DNA from: CAIWHR01 sp963843595
GTDB taxonomy: Bacteria; Pseudomonadota; Gammaproteobacteria; Burkholderiales; Casimicrobiaceae
Direction of reading: 5' to 3'
Length of the DNA stretch: 64,000 nucleotides
Assembly: GCA_963843595.1 (NCBI GenBank)
Contig: CAWJLG010000006.1
Span: 62,001-126,000, forward strand
Of this stretch, positions 25,821-33,910 are shown piece by piece; position 1 is the stretch's first letter; every line of letters begins with the position of its first letter. A model generated the notes under the pieces. That model saw nothing but the letters and a program-made list of their open reading frames with translations. It had not been told where the DNA came from and did no database searches. Both the position numbers and the translations under genes were made by a program.

Positions 25821-26651
25821 TCAGGCACGCGCGTCCGCGACGGTTTCGCGCAGCCGGTTGAACACCCCCGGTGCCGCCGCGACGACCTCGTTGGTGCGCA
25901 GGAAGTCCGCGCCACCGGCAAAATCGCCCACCCGGCCGCCCGCTTCCTTGACGATCAGCGCGCCCGCGGCGACGTCCCAGGGTTCGAGACTCATCGCCCA
26001 GAAGCCGTCGAGCCGGCCGGCGGCGAGATAGCAAAGATCGAGCGCACAGGCGCCGGCGCGGCGCACCCCTGCGCAGCGCGCGACCACGGCATTGAACGTC
26101 GGCAGGTAGGCTGCCATCCGCGGGCTCGCGCGCGGCGGGAACATGGTGCCGACCAGTGCCGCATCGAGTTCGAGGCACGCCGACACGCGCAGCGGCGCCC
26201 CGTTCAGATGCGCGCCCTTGCCGCGGATGGCGGTGAACATCTCGTCGCGCACCGGGTCGAGGACCACCGCGTGCGTGATCTCCGTGCCGTGCGTCAATGC
26301 GATCGACACCGCGTAGTACGGATAGCCGTGCACGAAGTTCACGGCGCCGTCGATGGAGTCGACGATCCACCTGAACGCGGCCCTCGTGCCGCGCGGGCCC
26401 GCGTCGGCAAGCTGGTCCACGATCGCCCGGGATTCCTCGCCGATAATCGCGTGCTCCGGAAATGCCGCGCGCAGCGTCGCGATGATCGCGTTCTCGGCTT
26501 CGGTATCGGCATCGGTGACGATGGCGCCGTGCTCTTTCGCGTGCGAGGGCAGGCGTTTCAGGTCGCGGGCGGCATCGACGATCACGGCGGCGGCCCGGCG
26601 GGCGGCGCGCACCGCGACCGCGAGGACCGGGTCGTTGATCGTTGCGCTCAC
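25821..26651 (-). CDS. Inositol-monophosphatase-family phosphatase with altered active site
   Basis: A 276-residue member of the SuhB/IMPase/CysQ superfamily. The metal-site motifs VTDADTEAE, GEES (first Glu) and WIVDSIDGAVNF are visible, as is the C-terminal EPWDVAAGALIVKEAGG. In the second motif the usual DPIDGT is DSIDGA: the Thr that helps activate water in characterised IMPases is Ala here. Activity may therefore be weak or different. The GTG start at 26651 overlaps the stop of the MBL gene (GTGA), so it belongs to the leftward metal/quinoprotein operon rather than the convergent sulfonate cluster. Confidence 0.85.
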   Translation of the reverse strand: MSATINDPVLAVAVRAARRAAAVIVDAARDLKRLPSHAKEHGAIVTDADTEAENAIIATLRAAFPEHAIIGEESRAIVDQLADAGPRGTRAAFRWIVDSIDGAVNFVHGYPYYAVSIALTHGTEITHAVVLDPVRDEMFTAIRGKGAHLNGAPLRVSACLELDAALVGTMFPPRASPRMAAYLPTFNAVVARCAGVRRAGACALDLCYLAAGRLDGFWAMSLEPWDVAAGALIVKEAGGRVGDFAGGADFLRTNEVVAAAPGVFNRLRETVADARA

Positions 26652-27625
26652 CGGCCACCCTCGTTGAGCTCTTCCTGCTCGAGCAGCAGGTAGGTTCCGT
26701 AGGCGTTGATGCGGTTCGCCTGCTCGAAGGCGGGCAAGCCGGAGAAGCGCGACCAGTCGGTCTTCGCGTAGGCTTCGTCGAAGGGTTCGAAGTCCTTCAC
26801 CGCGCGCCCCATCGTCGTGCGCAGGTACAGGAGGTAGTCACGGGTCAGCGCGAGATCGCGCTCGACGTCGGTGGATGGGGCGCCGTGGCCGGGTATGACG
26901 ATCGCCGGGCGCACCGCGATCATCTTGTCCATTGCCTTCAGCCAGCCCTTGCTGTCGGCATTGCCGACGAACGGGAGCCGGCCGGCGAACACCAGGTCGC
27001 CGGCGAAAAGCACGCGGTCTTCGACGACATGCAGCATGGTGTCCTCCGGCGAGTGCGCGCCTCCGACGTACAGGAGTCTGAACGTCAGGCCGCCCAGCCG
27101 GAAGTCGGTGTCGCCATCGAACCAGAAGTCCGGCGGCACGACGCGGGTGTTCTCGTCGACCCACGGGAAAAGCTCCGCGCGCCGCTGCGCGAGGCGATCC
27201 ACCGCCTGGCTCGACGTGAGGTAGAGCTCCGCCTTGCGCTGCGCCCACACCTCGACCCCGAGCGCCTTGAATGCCTGCAGGCCGTAGATGTGGTCGGCAT
27301 GGTAGTGCGAGACGATCACTCGCCGGATCGGCTGCGCGGTAATCCTCCGGATCGCGGCGATCATCGCCTGGCCGAGCGCCGGGGTGCCCAATGCATCGAA
27401 CACGACGACACCGTCGGTGGTGACGACGAAGCCGGCGTTGGACATGAAGCCCCGGTTCGCGGCACTCGCGGCGCCCGACTCGCCCTGGAACACCCAGCAG
27501 TGCGGCGACACCTGCCGCGGTGTCAGGACGGGATCGTCGCCGGCCCGGACGACCCCGACGCCGGCGACGAACGCGAGCAACGACAGCAGCAGAAGGAGTG
27601 CGCGGCGTAGTGATGACGATTGCAT
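26648..27625 (-). CDS. MBL-fold metallo-hydrolase, SoxH / quinoprotein-relay type
   Basis: A 325-residue protein with a signal peptide (residues 1-28) followed by a metallo-beta-lactamase domain. The zinc motif SHYHADH is at residues 106-112; later His residues sit in GGAHSPEDT and VIPGHG, with FAGDLVFAG between. Secreted MBL proteins of this kind (SoxH-like, or the quinoprotein relay zinc metallohydrolases) occur beside PQQ-dependent dehydrogenases and their beta-propeller partners, as here. True enzymatic role unknown. ATG 27625 was preferred because it directly starts the signal peptide. Coupled to the IMPase-like gene by a 4-base overlap. Confidence 0.82.
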   Translation of the reverse strand: MQSSSLRRALLLLLSLLAFVAGVGVVRAGDDPVLTPRQVSPHCWVFQGESGAASAANRGFMSNAGFVVTTDGVVVFDALGTPALGQAMIAAIRRITAQPIRRVIVSHYHADHIYGLQAFKALGVEVWAQRKAELYLTSSQAVDRLAQRRAELFPWVDENTRVVPPDFWFDGDTDFRLGGLTFRLLYVGGAHSPEDTMLHVVEDRVLFAGDLVFAGRLPFVGNADSKGWLKAMDKMIAVRPAIVIPGHGAPSTDVERDLALTRDYLLYLRTTMGRAVKDFEPFDEAYAKTDWSRFSGLPAFEQANRINAYGTYLLLEQEELNEGGR

Positions 27626-27666
27626 GGCGTCGATTGTAGCGCCCGCCGCGGGCGGACGCGGAAGGC

Positions 27667-28798
27667 TCAGGTCGGTGCGGGGTTCACCCGGTATCGCGCG
27701 ATGAAGCGCCGGTCGATGCGATCCTTCCACCGCCACACCCACGCGCCACTGGCCGTGAACGGCCCGCGCGACGCGATGGCCTGACGATCGCCGGTGGAGA
27801 TGAGCGCGAGCGCCTGCCGCTGCGGAACGAAACGGTGCAGCGGTTGGTCGCGAGCGGCACGCAGCAGGTTTGCCAGCAGCGGCGGCCCTTGCCGCACCGC
27901 GTAGACGCCGGATTTCGGTCGCGGGTGGTGATGCTGGCTCGCGCAGTCGCCCACGGCGAAGACGTACGGATGCGACGTCGATTGCAGGTATTCATTGACC
28001 AGGACGAAGCCGCGGATGTCGCAGTCGAGTCCGGACGCGGCGGGCCACGGGCGTGCCGACGGCGGTGGTCGCCCAGAAGATGCGGTCGGCGGCGATGCGG
28101 CGGCGGCCGGTGGTGACGATGGCGCCGGCCTCGACGGCGCGCACCGGACTCGCGAGTTCGAGGACGACGTCGCGCGCGACCAGCACCCGGCCGAGTGCGC
28201 GGCGCACCGCCGGCGCGTGCTGCGGCAGCAGCTGCGGCACGTCGGTGACGAGCACGAAGCGCGGTGCGCGCGGGCCGAGATCCTCGGCGAAGCGATACTG
28301 CATCGCCAGCAGGATTTCGACGCCACCAGCGCCCCCGCCGACAACGGCGACCGTGCTTACGCGCTTAGCCGCGGCGTCCTTGCGCAGCGTTTCCCAGGCA
28401 ACGAGAAAGCGCTCGACCGGCTTGACGCCGATGGCGTGCTGCGCAGCACCGGGGACGGACATGTCGGGGGCCGAACCGATGTCGAGGGACAGGAGATCGA
28501 ACGGCACCGTGGTTGCGGTGGCAAGGCGCGCGACGCGCGCGTCGAGGTCGAGACGGACGACGCGGTCAGTGACGAAATGCACCCCGGCGGCCGTGGCAAG
28601 CGGTGGCAGGTCGATGAAGGCGTCGGAGCGCGCGTAGTGCCCCCCGACGAGGCCCGGCAGCATTCCGGAATAGGGCGTCTGCGCGTCGGGACTCACCAGT
28701 GTGACGCTGAGATCCGCAGGAGGCGCCAAAGCCAGACGGCGCAGGACCTCGACGTGCGCGTGGCCACCGCCGACAAGCAGCAACCGTTTTCGCGTCAT
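27667..28798 (-). pseudogene. FAD-dependent pyridine nucleotide-disulfide oxidoreductase, frameshifted
   Basis: The start MTRKRLLLVGGGHAHVEVLRRLA gives an FAD-binding Rossmann motif, with PYSGMLPGLVGGHY and a second dinucleotide motif VAVVGGGAGGVEILL. This is the TIGR03169-like family sometimes fused to selenide water dikinase, and related to NDH-2. The frame runs from 28798 to about 28044, then must shift by one base to reach GLDCDIRGFVLVNEYLQS...VFAVGDCASQ (the FAD C-terminal motif) and stop at 27667. Removing one base in the C/G run near 28036-28047 restores a protein of about 376 residues. Sequencing error or true mutation cannot be told apart here. The ATG overlaps the multicopper oxidase stop. 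Confidence 0.8.
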
Positions 28799-30486
28799 CC
28801 GGCGACGACCTTCATGCCCAGCATCATGCCGGCGTCCTCGTGCTCCAGGTTGTGGCAGTGGAGGAGGTAGGTCTGCGGCGAGGGAAACGGCATCGTGAAG
28901 CGCAGCGCGACGCGTACGCTCTCGCCGGGCCATACGAGGACGGTGTCCTTCCAACCGAGATCGGTCGCCAGCCGACCGCGATCGTCGACGGCGAGCGCCC
29001 GCAGCGCGTCGGGAGAGGTCTCGCGCTCCAGCACGCGGAAATGGAAGCCGTGGACATGCATCGCGTGCGGCATGCTGGTGTAATAGTTGCGCAGCAGCCA
29101 GACTTCGGTGGTGTCGCGTACGACCTCCACCGGCGTCTCGCCGATCGCGAACACGCGATCGTTGATCCGCCAGCGCCCCTTGGCGTAACCGAGACGGAAG
29201 GCGCGGTCGCGGGCGCCGGTCACGTCGATCTCCGGCAACGCCGACAGCCGGGTTGGCAGCGTTGCCTGATTCTTGACTCGCTCGCGCACGCGCAGCGTGA
29301 GCAGCCGGCGAGGCGCGCCCTCCGGCCAGGTCTCGGCGACCGCGTTCGTCGGCGCCGTTTCGCCGCCGCTCGACGCCGGCGGCTTGAAATGCATCGGATC
29401 GAATGCGCGGGTTTCCAGCACCACGGCGTCGCCGACCGCTGCCGCGGAAAGGTCCAGGAGGACGTCCACGCGCTCGGCGGAGGAAACGAAACATTCGGTG
29501 CAGCGGGCCGGCTTGCCGAGCAGCCCACCGTCGGTGCCGAGCAGCGTAAAGGGCAGCGCGCTGCCGGCGGCGTCCGCGAAACCCAGGCGATAGGTCCGCG
29601 CGTTCGAGGCGTTGAGGATCCGGAACCGGTAGGCACGGGTCGCGACGTCGAGGTACGGGTCGGTACCGCCGTTGACGGTCGGGCTGTCCCCGAGGAAGCC
29701 GTGGTGCCGGTCCGCACTCGTCGCGTCGTAGACGGCTCCGGCGCGGCGGTCCTGCAGCACCAGCGGGATGTCGGTGCGTCCCCACGTGAGATCGAGCGCG
29801 GTCCGCAGTGCGCGGTCCTCCGCATCGTCGACGACGACGAGGCCGAAGAGGCCGCGATAGGCCTGGCCCGCGGTAAGTCCGTGCGGATGCGGGTGATACC
29901 AGTAGAGGCCGGCACGTTCGCGGACGACGAAATCGTACGCGTAACGGCCGCCCGGGGCGGCAAGCGTCAGGCCCGCGCCGTCGTTCGCGGTGTCGTTCGC
30001 GAGCCCGTGCCAGTGGACGATCGTCGGTTCGTCGATCGCATTGACGAGTTCGATGCGTGCACGCTCGCCGCGCTCGAACGCGAGTGTCGGATTCCAGTAT
30101 CGCTGCCCGCGATGATCGGCGACAAACGCCGTGGGCCACCGGGCATCGATGCCGGTGCTGCCGTTCGCGGTCAGCGTCAGCGGCGACCCGTCCGGGGCGA
30201 GACGCGCGAACAATCCGGCCTCGCCCGGCACGAGCAATGGCGAACCGATCCGGGGGCCGCACCAGTCGTCGCCCGCGCCGGGTTCGCCTTTGGCCGGGTT
30301 CGTCCCCTTCGCGACCGGATGATCGGGGAGTTCAGGGCGCCCAGGGCGCTCGGGGAGCGCCGGCAGCGCGAACGCACCGAGGCCGATGCCGCCCAGTACC
30401 CGAAGCAGCCTGCGGCGGCGGGGCAGCGCAATCACTTCGCGATGGTCGAATGAGGTTGGAATGGGGCGGTGCGGCATTCTCGGCAT
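28795..30486 (-). CDS. Multicopper oxidase (CueO/CotA-like)
   Basis: A 563-residue three-domain copper oxidase. An Arg-rich, Tat-like leader (RRRRLLRVLGGIGLGAFALPALP, residues 23-45) suggests folded export. Copper ligands: HWHG at 158-161, YHPHPHG around 197-203, PHAMHVHGFHF in domain three, and HCHNLEHEDAGM (543-554) with the axial Met of the type 1 copper. All four signatures are intact, so it should be active, for example as a cuprous oxidase or phenol oxidase. Its stop overlaps the start of the FAD oxidoreductase gene (ATGA); a TonB receptor gene lies 44 bases upstream. Confidence 0.93.
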   Translation of the reverse strand: MPRMPHRPIPTSFDHREVIALPRRRRLLRVLGGIGLGAFALPALPERPGRPELPDHPVAKGTNPAKGEPGAGDDWCGPRIGSPLLVPGEAGLFARLAPDGSPLTLTANGSTGIDARWPTAFVADHRGQRYWNPTLAFERGERARIELVNAIDEPTIVHWHGLANDTANDGAGLTLAAPGGRYAYDFVVRERAGLYWYHPHPHGLTAGQAYRGLFGLVVVDDAEDRALRTALDLTWGRTDIPLVLQDRRAGAVYDATSADRHHGFLGDSPTVNGGTDPYLDVATRAYRFRILNASNARTYRLGFADAAGSALPFTLLGTDGGLLGKPARCTECFVSSAERVDVLLDLSAAAVGDAVVLETRAFDPMHFKPPASSGGETAPTNAVAETWPEGAPRRLLTLRVRERVKNQATLPTRLSALPEIDVTGARDRAFRLGYAKGRWRINDRVFAIGETPVEVVRDTTEVWLLRNYYTSMPHAMHVHGFHFRVLERETSPDALRALAVDDRGRLATDLGWKDTVLVWPGESVRVALRFTMPFPSPQTYLLHCHNLEHEDAGMMLGMKVVAG

Positions 30487-30530
30487 CCTTGCGCGACAAC
30501 GGGTGCTCCCTGCCGCCGCAGCCGCCGGCG

Positions 30531-32814
30531 TCAGGAGCGTCCCTGCGGATCGCCGAAACTGTACCGCAGTCCGAGCCAGATTCCGCGGGGCGCGCCAACG
30601 GCGCGGAATTGTTCGGATCGCGGCACGTCGCCGGCGGCCGGGCCGAACGTGCGATCGGGCCCGGTGAAGGTGTTCGCGCCGAGCAATCCGAAATTCTGGT
30701 ACGCGCGATCGAAAAGATTGGCGACCTGGACGAACAACGCGAAATCGCGTGTCGCGTTGTACTGCGCGTCCAGATTGATCACTGCGTAACCCGGGACGCG
30801 GCCATTGCGATCCTGATTGTTCTCGTCGCCGCGGGCGTACTGGCCCGATGCGGCGACGACGTTGCCGCCGATCGACCAGCGATCGCCGGAGGCGTACTCG
30901 GCCCGCAGCTTCACGGTGTCGGCCGGAATGCCGGGAATCCGGTCGCCCGGGAGCACCGCGATCGACCCCGTATCGTCCGCGCTCGAATTGTCCGGGCTGT
31001 GCGCGGTGAAAGGCGAGCGGAACGTCGCCTCGAGGTAGCTGTAGCGCAGCGTCAGGGCGAGATTGTCGATGCGGGTGGCGGCGGCGACTTCGACACCCTG
31101 GCGCCGGGTCTTGCCGACGTTCTGGAAGAAACCCGGCATTGATCGCTCCCTGGCCTGCAGCGACGAACTGGATGTCGTCGATGAGCTCGCTGCGGAACAC
31201 GGCGACCGACCAGTTCGAGCCGGGACCGATCCGGCCGCGCGCACCCGTCTCCCAGGTCTTGGCGACGACCTTGTTGAGCGGCGGATCGGCGAGGAACAGG
31301 TTGGGAAGTCTGCACGGCGCCGCGGCGTCGGCGCACGTGAGTTCGATGGCCGTTGGCGCGCGCATGCCTTCGTTGTAGCCGGCATAGGCGGTCAACGCAG
31401 GGGATGGGTTCCAGTTGATGCCGACGGCCGGATTGAAGCGCGAGAACGTATACGTGCCGTCGATGCCGGGGTCGTCGCCACTGCGATCGGCGATCGCGAT
31501 CCGCGCTTGATTCCAGCGGCCCGAAAGCGTGAGCGTCCAGTGCGGCGTCAGGTTGAGCGTGTCGGCGAAGTACACGCCGAGGTAACGGTTCTTCATTGCG
31601 ACGTCGGTCTGCGGCTCGAAGTCGCCGGAGCCGACGGTACCGCGGTCGGCCGTGAACGACGCCGTCTGCGCCTGCTGCACGAAGGTCGTGTCGCCGAAAT
31701 CCGCGGACGCACCTGCCGTGAATTGGTTGGGGCGCCCGTCGAGCGCGCCTCTTGCGGTCAACTGCAGTGCCGCTCCCCAGCTGGTCTGGTCGATCGTCGA
31801 GCGGTCGTTGAACGCCTCATTCGAGTCCGGCGGCGCGCCGTCGGCACCGGGTTCCCCGTAGGCGCCGTTCACGTTGCTGCTGAAGTTGGTCGACCGGTAA
31901 GCGCGGTAGTAGGCGATGCCGGACAGACGCATCGTCTTCGCGACCCAATGACTCCCCTTGGCGGTGACGAAAGCGAGCCGGTTGTCGTTCTGGTCGGGAA
32001 AGGTGTAGGCCTCCTTCGGCGTGTCGAGCCAGGAACGGGGCAGCGTTTGCGTCCCCTGCAGACGGTTGTCGGCAAGAGCTACGCTCACGTCGGCGTCGGT
32101 CGCATCGTCCTGATAGCCGAACTTCCCGAAAAGCTGCTTGACGCGGCTCGGGTTGTGTTCGGCCCAGCCGCCGTCGTCGACGAAATTGCCCGTGGCGAAC
32201 CAGTCGACGCGATCGCGGCTTCCTCCATACTCGAACATCGCCGTCTGCCGACCGAACGAGCCACCGGAGACCTCGGCGGCGACACCAGGATAGCGCGCCC
32301 CGCTCTTGGTGGTGATGGCGAGCGCGCCCCCCAGCGTGTTGAGCCCGAACACCGGGTTCGACCCGGGAATGAGCTCCATGCCGGCGATGGCCGACGGCGG
32401 TACGAGGTCCCAGTTGACGACGTCGGCGAACGCCTCGTTGATGCGCACGCCGTCCTGGAACACCGACAATCCCTGAGGCGACCCCAGCAGCGGCGAGGCG
32501 GCGAAGCCGCGGAAATCGAGATCCTGCTGGAACCGATTGCCCTGGCCCGAGCCGGCATTGACGCTGTTGGCGTTCTGGTCCAGGAACTGCGTGATGTCGG
32601 AAGGTCGCTGGCGTGCGATTTGAGGGCTCCCGAACACCTGGACGTTGGCGGGGACGTCCCTGATCGGCGTGCCCATGCCGGGCAGCGGGGTGGCACCGAC
32701 GACCTCGACCGTCGGCAATTCCACGACGGTCGACGGCGTCTGCGCGTCGGCGGCTCTTCCGGCGAGGGCTACGGCGATCGCAAAGACGAGCCTCGCGGTT
32801 CGCGACGCGATCAT
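30531..32814 (-). pseudogene. TonB-dependent receptor, frameshifted
   Basis: A signal peptide (MIASRTARLVFAIAVALAGRAADA), then a plug domain with VPANVQVFGSPQIARQRPSDITQFLDQNANSVN and a barrel. The first frame runs from 32814 to about 31130 and then reads nonsense; the barrel continues one base out of frame as NVGKTRRQGVEVAAATRIDNLALTLRYSYLEATF and ends RGIWLGLRYSFGDPQGRS at 30531. Dropping one A from the AAA at 31129-31131 rebuilds a receptor of about 760 residues. Both halves look fully conserved, so either the lesion is recent or it is an assembly error. It lies between the beta-propeller and multicopper oxidase genes. Confidence 0.85.
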
Positions 32815-32858
32815 TCCGGTAGAGCCGTCCGGACCGCTATCGACTCGCCGGCGCCCGC

Positions 32859-33809
32859 TCAACGAATCGCCACACCCCAGGGCAATTCGCCGACGGCGAT
32901 TTCCGCAATCTTCCGGTTGGTGTCGGTGTCGACAACGGCGACCGCGTTCGAGCGCCCGCAGGCGACATACAGCTTGCTGCCGTCCGGCGTGAGCGCCATG
33001 TTCCAGGGCCGCTTGCCGACCGGTATGCTGGCCACGATGGCGTTGGTGGCGACGTCGATCACCTGGACGGTTCCCTCGCCGCCGGAGGTGACGAAGACGC
33101 GCTTGCCATCCGGGTGCACGATGACCCCGTTCGAGCGCTTCCCCGCCTTGATGCGGGCGATGACGTCGTGCGATTTTGTGTCGAACACGTTCACGGTGTC
33201 GGCGTTTTCGGCAGCGACGTAGGCGCGGCTGCCGTCGGGCAGAAAGCCGATCCCCCGCGGCCGGTCGCCGACCTTGACCGATTTCACGACCTCGCCTTTG
33301 GCGACGTCGACGATGTCGACCGAATCGGCCTCCTCGGCGCTGACATAAAGCCATCGCCCGTCGGGGCTCCATACGGCATGTTCGGGATTCCGGCCCTTCA
33401 TCTTGATCTTGCGCGCGACCTTGAGCGTTCCGGTGTCCACCAGAACGATCTGGTCGTTCTCTTCGATCGCCGCCGAAAGCCATTTCCCGTCGGCGGACAG
33501 GTAGATTGCTTCCGGTGAATCGCCCAAGGGCACCGTCGCCACGACGGTCTTCGTCGCCGCGTCCCAGACGACGAGGGCGTTGGCCGTCTGGTCACTGACG
33601 TACAACCGGCTGCCATCGGCCGCGAGTGCGATGCCGCGCGGCTTCTGGGCCACCTTGAGCGTTGCGGTAACCTTGTCCGTCGCGGTGTCGATGACCGAAA
33701 TCGTTCCCGAACCCTCGTTCGGAACGTAGCCGGTGGCGGCGTGTGTCGAAGCCGGCCACGCAACGGCGAGCGCGAGCGTGGCGGCGGCAAACAATCCGTA
33801 TCGGTTCAT
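32859..33809 (-). CDS. YVTN-type beta-propeller protein, PQQ-catabolism-associated
   Basis: A 316-residue secreted protein: signal peptide 1-24, then seven repeats of the YVTN kind (GTISVIDTATDKVTATLKV, PRGIALAADGSRLYVSD, and so on). It resembles the PQQ-dependent catabolism-associated beta-propeller family, usually found with quinoprotein dehydrogenases, cytochromes and SoxH-like MBL proteins; both a PQQ dehydrogenase and such an MBL gene are close by. It heads the leftward six-gene unit and is divergent from the second TonB receptor. Confidence 0.85.
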   Translation of the reverse strand: MNRYGLFAAATLALAVAWPASTHAATGYVPNEGSGTISVIDTATDKVTATLKVAQKPRGIALAADGSRLYVSDQTANALVVWDAATKTVVATVPLGDSPEAIYLSADGKWLSAAIEENDQIVLVDTGTLKVARKIKMKGRNPEHAVWSPDGRWLYVSAEEADSVDIVDVAKGEVVKSVKVGDRPRGIGFLPDGSRAYVAAENADTVNVFDTKSHDVIARIKAGKRSNGVIVHPDGKRVFVTSGGEGTVQVIDVATNAIVASIPVGKRPWNMALTPDGSKLYVACGRSNAVAVVDTDTNRKIAEIAVGELPWGVAIR

Positions 33810-33910
33810 GGGGTTCCTCGCAAATTGTCACGCCGGCGGGGGCGGTTTGGTGCGCGGCGTTGTTTCCACTATCCTACACGACGATCTTCCGTCCACCGCA
33901 GCTTGCCACG

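Noticed and set aside
28030..28050. Programmed ribosomal frameshifting in the FAD oxidoreductase, TonB receptor or MFS gene
   Set aside because: None of the three sites has a slippery heptamer with a downstream structure, and the families are not known for it; indels in short runs are simpler.
28795..33483. A single 1562-codon minus-strand open frame
   Set aside because: It joins an out-of-frame shadow of the beta-propeller gene, the first part of the TonB receptor, a nonsense stretch and the complete multicopper oxidase. Stops are absent only because of the high GC content and the receptor's frameshift; it is not one protein.
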